From an uncultured Oscillospiraceae bacterium (GTDB lineage: Bacteria > Bacillota > Clostridia > Oscillospirales > Acutalibacteraceae), in contig UQQT01000061.1 in the NCBI GenBank assembly GCA_900543395.1, positions 1 to 7,932 of the forward strand: a DNA stretch of 7,932 bases. Direction: 5' to 3'. The position numbers were made by a program, and so were the translations under genes. Shown one piece after another: positions 1 through 6,527 of this stretch; the stretch's first letter is position 1, and each line of letters begins with the position of its first letter. The notes beneath the pieces are model-generated. The model was given only the letters and a program-made list of their open reading frames with translations. It searched no databases and was not told where the DNA came from.

Positions 1-55
1 AGGCACATTCTCGACAGTCTCACAGCTTGTCGAAAACTACTTTTTCGACAAGCTG
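1..55 (+). repeat. 55-bp hairpin repeat, left copy
   Basis: This segment recurs in inverted orientation at 7786-7840 with 51 of 55 positions identical (differences at 14, 27, 29 and 51). It has a linker of about 22 bases and then a perfect 14-bp stem (23-36 with 42-55) around a 5-base loop, CTACT. The stem ends at base 55 and the plus-strand terminator at 58-90 follows almost directly. The left limit is unknown because the window starts at the first matching base. No transposase is present, so it resembles a dispersed non-coding or MITE/REP-like element, or a conserved 3'-UTR RNA motif. That interpretation is inference; the repeat and the stem are seen directly. Confidence 0.85.
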
Positions 56-57
56 GA

Positions 58-90
58 CCGTCGAACAAAATTCGGCGGTTTTTTTATTTC
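58..90 (+). terminator. Rho-independent terminator for a plus-strand gene left of the window
   Basis: An 8-bp stem (58-65 with 71-78, one G-T wobble) closes a CAAAA loop and is followed by seven T and then ATTTC. It points rightwards, so it should end a plus-strand transcript entering from outside the window, which would carry the hairpin repeat in its 3' end. Confidence 0.8.
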
Positions 91-140
91 TTGAAGAAAT
101 CGAGCGTATAGGTTAAAATTAAAATAAAGTATATTAATTT

Positions 141-193
141 ATTGATAAAAAAATAAACCGAACCATGGGGCTTGTTGCTTCGCGGTTCGGTTT
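141..193 (-). terminator. Rho-independent terminator of the minus-strand operon
   Basis: A perfect 10-bp stem (155-164 with 184-193, AAACCGAACC and its complement) encloses a 19-base loop. On the minus strand it is followed by ATTTTTTTATC. It lies about 27 bases past the stop codon of the epimerase-like gene and should end the three-gene transcript. Bases 91-140, between this and the left terminator, are AT-rich and hold nothing I can identify. Confidence 0.85.
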
Positions 194-219
194 GTTTAGG
201 AGAATATAGCTTTGATGAA

Positions 220-1236
220 TTACTTTTTCTTATACTTCTCGCCGATGTGATCGTTATCTATAATCCAGTCAATCATATCTGCAACGGATTTATCAATGTG
301 CATGGGCTGATAGCCGAGCTCGTCATGCGCTTTCTTATATGAGAAATTGCAGTTGGAGAGAAGCTTTCTTATCGAGTATCTGGTGATAAGGGGAGTGCCC
401 TTCGTCACTTTATAAACAACCTCCATAACGGGAGCGACGATATCATGCACGAAAAATTTGCCGAGCTTTACTTTAGGAGCCTTTTTACCGCACGCCTTAG
501 CCATGGATTTTACAAATTCGTCTACCGTACATACGTCGCCGCAGAGTATGTAGCACTCGCCGGGACGGCCTTTCTTTGCTGCCGCGTATGTTCCTGACGC
601 TACATCTCTGATGTCGACGAAGTTATATCCGCCGAACGACATTGAAACGCGGAACAGACCCTTCAGATACATTCTGACCATTTCGCCTACGCTTGAAACC
701 TTGAAATCGTAGGGTCCTATACATGCGCTGGGCTGAACGACTACGGTTTCGAGTCCGTCGGTGCCGTTCGCGTCGAGTACGTACTGTGTAGCCTCCGCCT
801 TTGTCTTTGCATACGCGCCCTCAAGAATCGAGGGATTATAAGAGCTTAATTCGGTCATGACCTGATTGTCCGGGAGCGGCGGATATGTGTCAACCGACGA
901 CATGTATACAAGCTTTTTAACTCCGCATGCCTTGCATGCCGCTACGACGTTTTTTGTTCCGTTGACGTTTACGTTGTAAACCTTATCCTCATGACCGGAT
1001 TCTATTTCGATCATTCCGGCAAGATGATATACGGTGTCTGCGCCCTCGAACGCTTTTTTGAGTGAATCGAGATTCGTTACGTCGCCGTAAGCACGTTCGC
1101 AGTCGATGCCGTCGAAAATCTTAGAATCCTTTCTGATAAGTATACGCGTAGGCTCATTGTTTTTAATAAGCTCGAGCAGAAGCGCGTAGCCGACGTGACC
1201 TGTTGCGCCCGTCATTACGGACAATTGTTTCTCCAT
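220..1236 (-). CDS. NAD(P)-dependent extended SDR, dihydroflavonol-4-reductase/epimerase-like
   Basis: This is a 338-residue soluble extended short-chain dehydrogenase/reductase, the usual length for the family. The N-terminus has the Rossmann nucleotide-binding motif TGATGHVG (9-16), with the GxxGxxG glycines at 10, 13 and 16. GDVTN (51-55) and the NVNGT stretch (90-94) are typical of the fold. The active site shows SS at 113-114 and the YxxxK pair Tyr142/Lys146. The C-terminal pattern (KAHDELGYQP, then DMIDWI) is like HpnA, dihydroflavonol reductases and 3-beta-HSD-type enzymes. It should reduce or oxidise a keto/hydroxyl substrate or epimerise a sugar nucleotide; the substrate cannot be read from sequence. 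The start is well supported by GGAGG (1246-1250) nine bases upstream. It is the last gene of the operon, 25 bases after the glycerate kinase stop. Confidence 0.9.
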   Translation of the reverse strand: MEKQLSVMTGATGHVGYALLLELIKNNEPTRILIRKDSKIFDGIDCERAYGDVTNLDSLKKAFEGADTVYHLAGMIEIESGHEDKVYNVNVNGTKNVVAACKACGVKKLVYMSSVDTYPPLPDNQVMTELSSYNPSILEGAYAKTKAEATQYVLDANGTDGLETVVVQPSACIGPYDFKVSSVGEMVRMYLKGLFRVSMSFGGYNFVDIRDVASGTYAAAKKGRPGECYILCGDVCTVDEFVKSMAKACGKKAPKVKLGKFFVHDIVAPVMEVVYKVTKGTPLITRYSIRKLLSNCNFSYKKAHDELGYQPMHIDKSVADMIDWIIDNDHIGEKYKKK

Positions 1237-1261
1237 ATTATTTTTCCTCCAAAAGAATATA

Positions 1262-2506
1262 TTATGTATTGTTAATATCTATTAATACCAAGGTAAGGTC
1301 GTTGACGTTTGTTCCCGTTGCGCCTGTAATCAGCAGGGAGTTTGAACTTTTCAGCGCGTTATACGACGCGTTGTCTTTTAATGCGGAATCTATGTCAACG
1401 CCGTTTTTTTTCATTATTTCGGCTGTTGAGCCGTCTGCGATTCCGCCCGCCGCATCGGTCGGACCGTCGGTACCGTCCGAGCCTGCGGACAGAAATGTTA
1501 TGCCTTTTGTTTTATCAAGAAATTTTGCGGCGGTCAGAGCCATTTCCTGATTTCTTCCGCCCCTTCCGGAGCCTCTTACCGTGACGGTCGTTTCGCCGCC
1601 GTAAATCAAGGCTGTCGGCACTGTTATTTTTTTCTGTAAATCTACTGCGTAAAGACAGACTTCCTTTGCTCTGTCTCTTGCCTCGCCAGTCATTGAATCC
1701 GTAACGATTTTTGCGTCGAATCCGAGCGATTCTGCTTTTTCCTTTGCACTCTCACACAGAATCGAAATGTCGCCGACTACGGAAACGGTAACGTTATTAA
1801 TTTTCTTGGGCGTTTCGGTTTTTATGAATTTCTTTGCGGTTTCGCTTAGATGTATATTGTATTTATTTATAATCGCTTCGGCTTGGTCGCATGTCGTAAA
1901 ATCGGCGCAGCACGGACCCGAGGCGACGGATGAAATATCGTTCGAGATAACGTCGGAGAGAATAACGCAGTAAATTTTCGCTTTGCAGTCCCGGGCGAAT
2001 TTACCGCCCTTGACTTTTGAAAGCCTTTTTCTTATCGTATTTATCTCCGTTATATCGGCGGAGCTTTTTAAAAGCTCGTTTGTAATATCCTTTAATTCGT
2101 TGAGGCTTACCTCGGGATATTCAAACAGGGCGGAAGCCCCTCCGGATAAAAGAAATATCAGCTCGTCACCGTCTTTAAGTGTTCTGCATTTATCTATAAT
2201 ATATTTTGACGCATATAATCCGTTTTCGTCGGGAACGGGATGCCCCGCCTCAAAGGTGATAAAGCCTTCGGGAATATCATCGGGCGTATGACCGTATTTT
2301 GTGAGAACGGTTACGCTTCGGGCTTGCTTTCCTAACGCGTCAAAAGCGCCCGCAGCCATAGGCGCGGCGGCTTTGCCCGCAGCGACGACGGCAGGATTGT
2401 TAAAATGCCTTGACGAAATTTCATTGAATACAGATGTATAGGGATTTGCTTTGTCTACGGCGTAAAGGAAGATTTCTTCAGCCGTTTTATTCCTGTTTTC
2501 AATCAT
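1262..2506 (-). CDS. Glycerate 2-kinase (MOFRL/DUF4147 family)
   Basis: This is a 414-residue type II glycerate kinase of the GckA/TtuD family, which phosphorylates D-glycerate with ATP to 2-phosphoglycerate and feeds lower glycolysis. Visible family motifs are GKAAAPMA (44-51, with the conserved lysine at 45), LLSGGASAL (119-127), INTIRKRLSKVKGGK (155-169), SGP (196-198), the glycine/arginine-rich GGETTVTVRGSGRGGRNQE (303-321), SAGSDGTDGPTDAAGG (340-355), and the MOFRL-type end ITGATGTNVNDL (393-404). All blocks are intact and the length is normal, so it should be active. Some relatives were first annotated as hydroxypyruvate reductase, but the motifs fit the kinase. It starts six bases after the phosphoesterase stop without a visible Shine-Dalgarno sequence, which suggests translational coupling. 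No signal peptide or membrane segment is seen, so it is cytosolic. Confidence 0.93.
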   Translation of the reverse strand: MIENRNKTAEEIFLYAVDKANPYTSVFNEISSRHFNNPAVVAAGKAAAPMAAGAFDALGKQARSVTVLTKYGHTPDDIPEGFITFEAGHPVPDENGLYASKYIIDKCRTLKDGDELIFLLSGGASALFEYPEVSLNELKDITNELLKSSADITEINTIRKRLSKVKGGKFARDCKAKIYCVILSDVISNDISSVASGPCCADFTTCDQAEAIINKYNIHLSETAKKFIKTETPKKINNVTVSVVGDISILCESAKEKAESLGFDAKIVTDSMTGEARDRAKEVCLYAVDLQKKITVPTALIYGGETTVTVRGSGRGGRNQEMALTAAKFLDKTKGITFLSAGSDGTDGPTDAAGGIADGSTAEIMKKNGVDIDSALKDNASYNALKSSNSLLITGATGTNVNDLTLVLIDINNT

Positions 2507-2512
2507 GGTATT

Positions 2513-3937
2513 TTACTGCATTATAAAAGAAAAATGACGATTGTCGGGTTCTGACGGAGCTAAAAGCTCATGCGCGATTTTCTCGATTTCGAGCAAAACG
2601 GACATTACCTTTTCGTCCTTTAACTTCTTTATCGGCAACAGCTTTACCGCGCGTCTCGGCAGAGAAGCGACATCGGTCACGATATCGTAAACCGGGTCGG
2701 ACGGAGCGTACGTTTTTTCACTGCCGTCAAAAACAGACAGGAAAAGGTCTGCAATATAATCTATAAGATAATCGTCCTCGATTTTTTTGACGGCTTTCAT
2801 ATTGACGCCCTTGCCGAAAGTCAGTGCGTTTAAAAGCTTACCCGCCTTGCCGACTGTCGCGGTGAGCGCGTAGTGCGCACATTTGCTTATAACAGGATAA
2901 ATATTTTTAATGCTGTCTGTCGAAATGCCGTTGTTCTCCAAAAGCTTAAAAAATTTATCTCTGTCGTTCGCGGCGTATTCCAAAAGTGCAAACACAACGT
3001 TCTGCGTATGTTTTTTTATGTAATCAAGCGTTTCCGTTTTTCCGTTATATTCGAATTCTTTAAGACTTTCGACGGAAACATTCATTTCCTCGCCGTTAAT
3101 CTCAAGGTATGTTATCGGAGCCGGGTAACCGCACAGCGCGCCCTGATTAAGCTGATAAAGAGTATTACCGTTGTCTGAAACAAAACGCGTTGTTCTCTGC
3201 ATGTGAGAATGTCCGCAGATAACGAGTGAAACCCCCGCGTCTGCAAGCTTGTTTGCGACGTCAATATTATCGCCGATATGCTGACTTTTGCTGATGATTT
3301 CGGAAATACTGCTTATCAGCATATGATGCTGCATTAAAATGATATATTCGCCGTTAGCTTTAGCCTTTTTACATTCGGACAGAATCCAGTCAAGGTGTTC
3401 GTCCGTGTAGCCCGACGCGCCCTTTCCGTTCTGGTCGTCGTTCGTCGCTATGAGGCGGATATTTTTGCCTATATTCAATGAATAAGAAGAAGCTTCAATG
3501 TGGGTTATATATTCGCTCTCGGCTCTGTTTTTACCAAACGGGGCATAAAGCTCCCTTAATTCGGGCGGAGTCAAGGTGTCGTCATAATGAAAAACATTGT
3601 CTCCCTCGAAACGCTTTGCGTCGTTGTCACAGCACCAGTCATGCGTTGCATAGACGGTGTAGGCAGGAAGAAATTTATTTAAGTCGCTGATTTTTTCAAA
3701 TACTTCCTCGTGACAGACTCTCTCTCCGTTGTTTGCAAGGTCGCCTGCGATAAGAACACAGTCCGCTCCGCTTTTCTTTATGGATTCGAACGCGGAATCG
3801 ATGATTGCACCGGATTCGGCAAGGCATTTCTGATCCTGCGCCGAACGCAGTTCATACGCATTGCCCGTTGTTCCGAGAGAAGGGGAATAATAATGAAGGT
3901 CGGCAATGACCGCGATTTTTAATCCTGTATTGTCCAT
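2513..3937 (-). CDS. Calcineurin-like metallophosphoesterase with C-terminal helical extension
   Basis: First gene of the minus-strand operon. Numbering is from the upstream in-frame ATG at 3955; I prefer the ATG at 3937 (six residues shorter, 474 aa) because AGGA lies nine bases upstream of it and KIAVIADLH then follows close to the N-terminus. The two-metal site is laid out as D19-x-H21, GD (71-72) with Asn75/76, H105-D106, H210/H211 and GHSH (248-251). The usual GNHD/E block reads ATHD (103-106), so the metal-ligand Asn position is Thr. The catalytic domain covers about residues 12-290. Residues 300-480 form an extra, mostly helical region that I do not recognise. No signal peptide is seen, so it is probably cytosolic. 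It should hydrolyse a phosphomono- or diester (cyclic nucleotide phosphodiesterases are relatives), but the substrate is unknown. Confidence 0.88.
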   Translation of the reverse strand: MDNTGLKIAVIADLHYYSPSLGTTGNAYELRSAQDQKCLAESGAIIDSAFESIKKSGADCVLIAGDLANNGERVCHEEVFEKISDLNKFLPAYTVYATHDWCCDNDAKRFEGDNVFHYDDTLTPPELRELYAPFGKNRAESEYITHIEASSYSLNIGKNIRLIATNDDQNGKGASGYTDEHLDWILSECKKAKANGEYIILMQHHMLISSISEIISKSQHIGDNIDVANKLADAGVSLVICGHSHMQRTTRFVSDNGNTLYQLNQGALCGYPAPITYLEINGEEMNVSVESLKEFEYNGKTETLDYIKKHTQNVVFALLEYAANDRDKFFKLLENNGISTDSIKNIYPVISKCAHYALTATVGKAGKLLNALTFGKGVNMKAVKKIEDDYLIDYIADLFLSVFDGSEKTYAPSDPVYDIVTDVASLPRRAVKLLPIKKLKDEKVMSVLLEIEKIAHELLAPSEPDNRHFSFIMQ

Positions 3938-3946
3938 ATCATTCGA

Positions 3947-3950
3947 TCCT
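3947..3950 (-). promoter_or_regulatory. Ribosome binding site deciding the phosphoesterase start
   Basis: On the minus strand AGGA stands nine bases before the ATG at 3937. The alternative in-frame ATG at 3955 has only an A-rich stretch ahead of it. This favours the shorter protein. Confidence 0.55.
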
Positions 3951-4028
3951 ATCATAGTATCTTTACATCATCATAATCTAACAAATAAATATGTAGACCT
4001 TTTACAAGACATGTGAACAAAATGTTAA

Positions 4029-4052
4029 TAAAATTACACGTGTGTTATTTTA
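4029..4052. promoter_or_regulatory. Palindrome near the operon promoter, possible operator
   Basis: An exact 8-bp palindrome ACACGTGT (4036-4043) is flanked by inverted arms TAAAAT (4029-4034) and ATTTTA (4047-4052), with slightly unequal spacers of one and three bases. It overlaps the candidate minus-strand -10 hexamer and the expected start of transcription, where a repressor would act. In AT-rich DNA the outer arms could be chance. Confidence 0.25.
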
Positions 4053-4078
4053 TATCGCATTGCATAGTAAAATGTTGA
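4049..4078 (-). promoter_or_regulatory. Candidate promoter of the three-gene operon
   Basis: On the minus strand TCAACA (complement of 4073-4078, 4 of 6 to TTGACA) and TATAAA (complement of 4049-4054, 5 of 6 to TATAAT) are 18 bases apart. This would give a 5' leader of roughly 100 bases. It is the best pair I found on this strand but is not strong; other AT-rich hexamers nearby could serve. Confidence 0.3.
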
Positions 4079-4136
4079 TTTCTATGTTTATGCTCTGTTA
4101 ATATTCCTATTATAATATTTATATCAGGCGGAGCAT

Positions 4137-4165
4137 TTGACATTTGTTATCATATAGTGTATAAT
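4137..4165 (+). promoter_or_regulatory. Perfect-consensus sigma-A promoter of the CorC/hemolysin gene
   Basis: TTGACA (4137-4142) and TATAAT (4160-4165) are separated by exactly 17 bases, so both hexamers and the spacing match the housekeeping consensus. Transcription should begin near 4172, leaving a leader of about 50 bases before the ATG at 4224. Confidence 0.85.
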
Positions 4166-4172
4166 ATACGCC

Positions 4173-4193
4173 AAAGCCGTTGACTTCGGCTTT
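4173..4193 (+). other. Hairpin at the 5' end of the CorC/hemolysin mRNA
   Basis: AAAGCCG (4173-4179) pairs perfectly with CGGCTTT (4187-4193) around a 7-base loop. It sits at or next to the predicted transcription start. Only a weak T/A-rich stretch follows, so a 5'-stabilising stem is more likely than a terminator; this role is inference. Confidence 0.5.
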
Positions 4194-4223
4194 AATAAAT
4201 ATTTGAAAGGGGCAAATTGCTCT

Positions 4224-5720
4224 ATGTCAGACCCTGACCCCGGAAGTATTATAGGGGCTATAACCCGTCAGCCTATGTTTCTTGACGCTGCCGTAAAATC
4301 AACCTGGACGGATAACGTTCTTCAGATTGTTATTCTGCTGATTCTTATTTTTGTCAACGCCTTTTTCGCGATGAGTGAGATAGCGGTCATATCTCTTAAT
4401 GACACGAAGATGGAGAAGCTTGCAGGCGAGGGTAACAAAAAAGCAAAACAGGTACTTAAGCTTACAAAAAATTCGTCAAACTTTTTATCGACTATTCAAA
4501 TCGGCGTTACGCTCGCGGGATTTTTAACGAGTGCGTTCGCTTCGTCGAGCTTTGCAGAACAGCTTACCTCGTGGGTAATGACGAAGCATCCCGGCGCTCC
4601 CGAGGGCGTTATAAGCACGGTGTCTATGATTCTCATTACTATTCTGACATCGTATTTTTCGCTCGTTTTGGGTGAACTCGTACCTAAGAAAATCGCTATG
4701 CAGAAGCCCGAAAAGGTTTCGTTTGCGGTTGTCGGCATATTGCTTTTCGTTGCAAAGGTCACAAAACCGTTCGTTAAAATACTTTCGGTTTCGACAAACT
4801 TAGTTGTAAAACTTATAGGTCTTGACCCCAACGCGGACGAGGATTCCGTCACGGAGGAGGAAATCCTCATGATGGTCGACGCCGGCGAGGAAAAGGGTGT
4901 TATCGAAAATACCCAGGCCGAGATGATTAACAATATTTTCGAATTCGACGATATTGACGCGGGCGATTTGATGACTCACAGAGTCGATATGACCGCGGTT
5001 GAGGGAAACGATTCGATTGCCGACGTTATAAAGGTCGCAATTGACGAGGGATATTCGCGTATCCCCGTATATGACGACGACCCCGACAACATCATCGGTA
5101 TCGTATATGTAAAGGATCTTTTACAGTATATAAAATCGGGAATTCCCGATAAAAAGACTGTAAGAGAAATAATGCGCGAGGCGTATTTTGTTCCCGAGTC
5201 GAAAAAATGCGGTGAGCTTTTCACCGAGCTTATCGAAAAACACATACAAATTGCCATAGTCGTAGACGAATACGGCGGAACCGCCGGTCTTATCACAATG
5301 GAGGATCTTATAGAGTCGATAGTCGGAAATATTCAGGACGAATACGACGATGAGGACGATGAGGTTTCAAAATTAAACGACAATACGTTCACGGTTGACG
5401 GAACGATGGACATTGACGAGGTCTGCGAGCTTATCAATGCCGAGCTTCCCGAGGGCGAATACGATACTCTTGCGGGATTTTTAATTTCCAAGCTCGGATA
5501 TCTGCCCGTTGACGGAAATATGGACGTAGTCGAGTATAAAAATATTAAATTTACCGTGCTGTCCGTAGAAGAACGCCGTATCGCAAAGGTTAAAATTGAG
5601 ATAACCCCGATTCCCGAAGATGATGACGAGGAACAGAATGAAAAAGAGCGTTCAAAGGATAAAAAGGACAGAGAAAAAGATAAGGATAAATCCGACGAAT
5701 ACGCGGATAAAGACAAATAA
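4224..5720 (+). CDS. Hemolysin/CorC-family membrane protein (DUF21, CBS pair, CorC_HlyC)
   Basis: This is a 498-residue inner-membrane protein of the TlyC/CorC/CNNM superfamily, whose members are linked to magnesium or other divalent-cation export. Domains in order are a DUF21 transmembrane domain (about 30-200) with hydrophobic segments near 32-56, 90-110, 128-155 and 165-187, including the family stretch FFAMSEIAV (47-55) and GELVPKKIA (150-158); a CBS pair (about 249-300 and 314-370) ending in the hallmark VVDEYGGTAGLITMEDLIE (346-364); and a CorC_HlyC domain (about 385-462). An acidic run (373-379) lies between the last two. A lysine/aspartate-rich, probably disordered tail covers 465-498. 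I chose the ATG at 4224 because AAAGGGG (4206-4212) stands 11 bases upstream. A TTG at 4203 would add seven residues but would place that site inside the gene. It has its own promoter. Hemolysin activity is a historical name and is not implied. Confidence 0.93.
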   Translation: MSDPDPGSIIGAITRQPMFLDAAVKSTWTDNVLQIVILLILIFVNAFFAMSEIAVISLNDTKMEKLAGEGNKKAKQVLKLTKNSSNFLSTIQIGVTLAGFLTSAFASSSFAEQLTSWVMTKHPGAPEGVISTVSMILITILTSYFSLVLGELVPKKIAMQKPEKVSFAVVGILLFVAKVTKPFVKILSVSTNLVVKLIGLDPNADEDSVTEEEILMMVDAGEEKGVIENTQAEMINNIFEFDDIDAGDLMTHRVDMTAVEGNDSIADVIKVAIDEGYSRIPVYDDDPDNIIGIVYVKDLLQYIKSGIPDKKTVREIMREAYFVPESKKCGELFTELIEKHIQIAIVVDEYGGTAGLITMEDLIESIVGNIQDEYDDEDDEVSKLNDNTFTVDGTMDIDEVCELINAELPEGEYDTLAGFLISKLGYLPVDGNMDVVEYKNIKFTVLSVEERRIAKVKIEITPIPEDDDEEQNEKERSKDKKDREKDKDKSDEYADKDK

Positions 5721-5730
5721 AAATAAAGAT

Positions 5731-5764
5731 AAAAGCCCGCTTCCCTTACGGAGACGGGCTTTTT
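5731..5764 (+). terminator. Strong hairpin terminator, possibly bidirectional
   Basis: AAAAGCCCG (5731-5739) pairs with CGGGCTTTT (5755-5763), and an inner stem TCC/GGA closes a CTTAC loop. The plus strand continues with TTTTT and then C. The minus strand leaves the stem with TTTTATCTTTATTTTTATTTG, so it could also stop leftward transcripts. It lies 10 bases after the CorC-like stop and only seven bases before the ylmH GTG start. Confidence 0.85.
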
Positions 5765-5770
5765 CAGAGG

Positions 5771-6523
5771 GTGAAAATTACGGATAAAACATTTATTGGG
5801 CATATAAAGGATATTTCATTAAGAGCCGAAAGGAGCGGACGGTATTTTTTTACTTCGTTTCTGACGCCGGCTCAGCAGAGCGATATCGAGAGCATGAAAC
5901 GGGAGCTTTGCACTTTTAAATTCTACGGCGGAGCAGAATTGACCGAACGAAATATGGCGCGGTTCGGGGACGAAAACGAAATAGGGTGGGAGCAGGATTT
6001 TCCGATAACCGTGCTTAAAGTCTCTCCGCTGAACGCTAAGTTTTCCGACTCTCTTACTCACCGTGATTTTTTGGGCGCGCTGATGAATCTCGGAATCGAA
6101 CGCGATCAGATAGGCGATATCGCCGTAAAGGATAACGAAGCGTATATTTTTGTAACGGAAAAAATGGCAGACTACATCTGCGAAAAGCTTGATAAAGTAA
6201 AGCATACGAGCGTAAAATGCGAGGCTGCGGACAATATCCCCGGCGGTAAGCTGTACAGAAGCGAAAACATCGAAATAATCGTATCGTCAATAAGAATCGA
6301 CTGTGTAATCGCGGGCGTTTTTAAGCTGTCGAGGAGCGAAGCGCAGAATTTAATCGAGAGCGAGAGGGTTTTTGTAAATTCGAAATCCGTTGTTTCCGTT
6401 TCAAAGGAGCTTTGCGAAAACGACGTCGTTTCGGTAAGAGGGTACGGCAAATTTGTTCTGACAGGCGAAAAAGGCAGGACGAAAAAGGGCAGAACGGTGA
6501 TTGCGGTCGGGGTGTATAAATAA
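5771..6523 (+). CDS. ylmH: YlmH-like S4-domain RNA-binding protein
   Basis: This 250-residue protein matches Bacillus YlmH in size and layout. The N-terminal part (about 5-50) resembles the YlmH start. The central domain carries the family stretch LTHRDFLGALMNLGI (95-109) followed by GDIAV (115-119). A C-terminal S4 RNA-binding domain (about 174-235) shows IRIDCVIAGVFKLSRSEA (174-191), the VFVNSK strand (200-205), and NDVVSVRGYGKF (217-228). Known role of the family: B. subtilis YlmH binds obstructed 50S subunits with peptidyl-tRNA and takes part in ribosome-associated quality control. It is usually beside sepF, ylmG and divIVA, which are absent here. The start is uncertain: GTG at 5771 is the only common start codon in the open frame back to 5708, but AGAGG abuts it directly, leaving no normal spacer. 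No separate promoter is evident, so expression probably relies on read-through of the preceding terminator. Confidence 0.88.
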   Translation: MKITDKTFIGHIKDISLRAERSGRYFFTSFLTPAQQSDIESMKRELCTFKFYGGAELTERNMARFGDENEIGWEQDFPITVLKVSPLNAKFSDSLTHRDFLGALMNLGIERDQIGDIAVKDNEAYIFVTEKMADYICEKLDKVKHTSVKCEAADNIPGGKLYRSENIEIIVSSIRIDCVIAGVFKLSRSEAQNLIESERVFVNSKSVVSVSKELCENDVVSVRGYGKFVLTGEKGRTKKGRTVIAVGVYK

Positions 6524-6527
6524 CGGA

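Noticed and set aside
1203..1550. 115-codon plus-strand open frame
   Set aside because: It is a shadow of the glycerate kinase and SDR genes, whose motifs are unambiguous on the other strand.
4111..4116. TATAAT as a second plus-strand promoter
   Set aside because: The matching -35 position (TTATGC) is poor, while the perfect promoter lies just downstream.
4203..4223. TTG start for the CorC-like protein
   Set aside because: It would put the AAAGGGG ribosome binding site inside the coding region, has no binding site of its own, and adds seven residues before a normal ATG.
5333..5803. 156-codon minus-strand open frame with Ser-rich runs
   Set aside because: It is antisense to the acidic and lysine-rich 3' part of the CorC-like gene, which has clear domains; the Ser runs are the complement of Asp/Glu codons.
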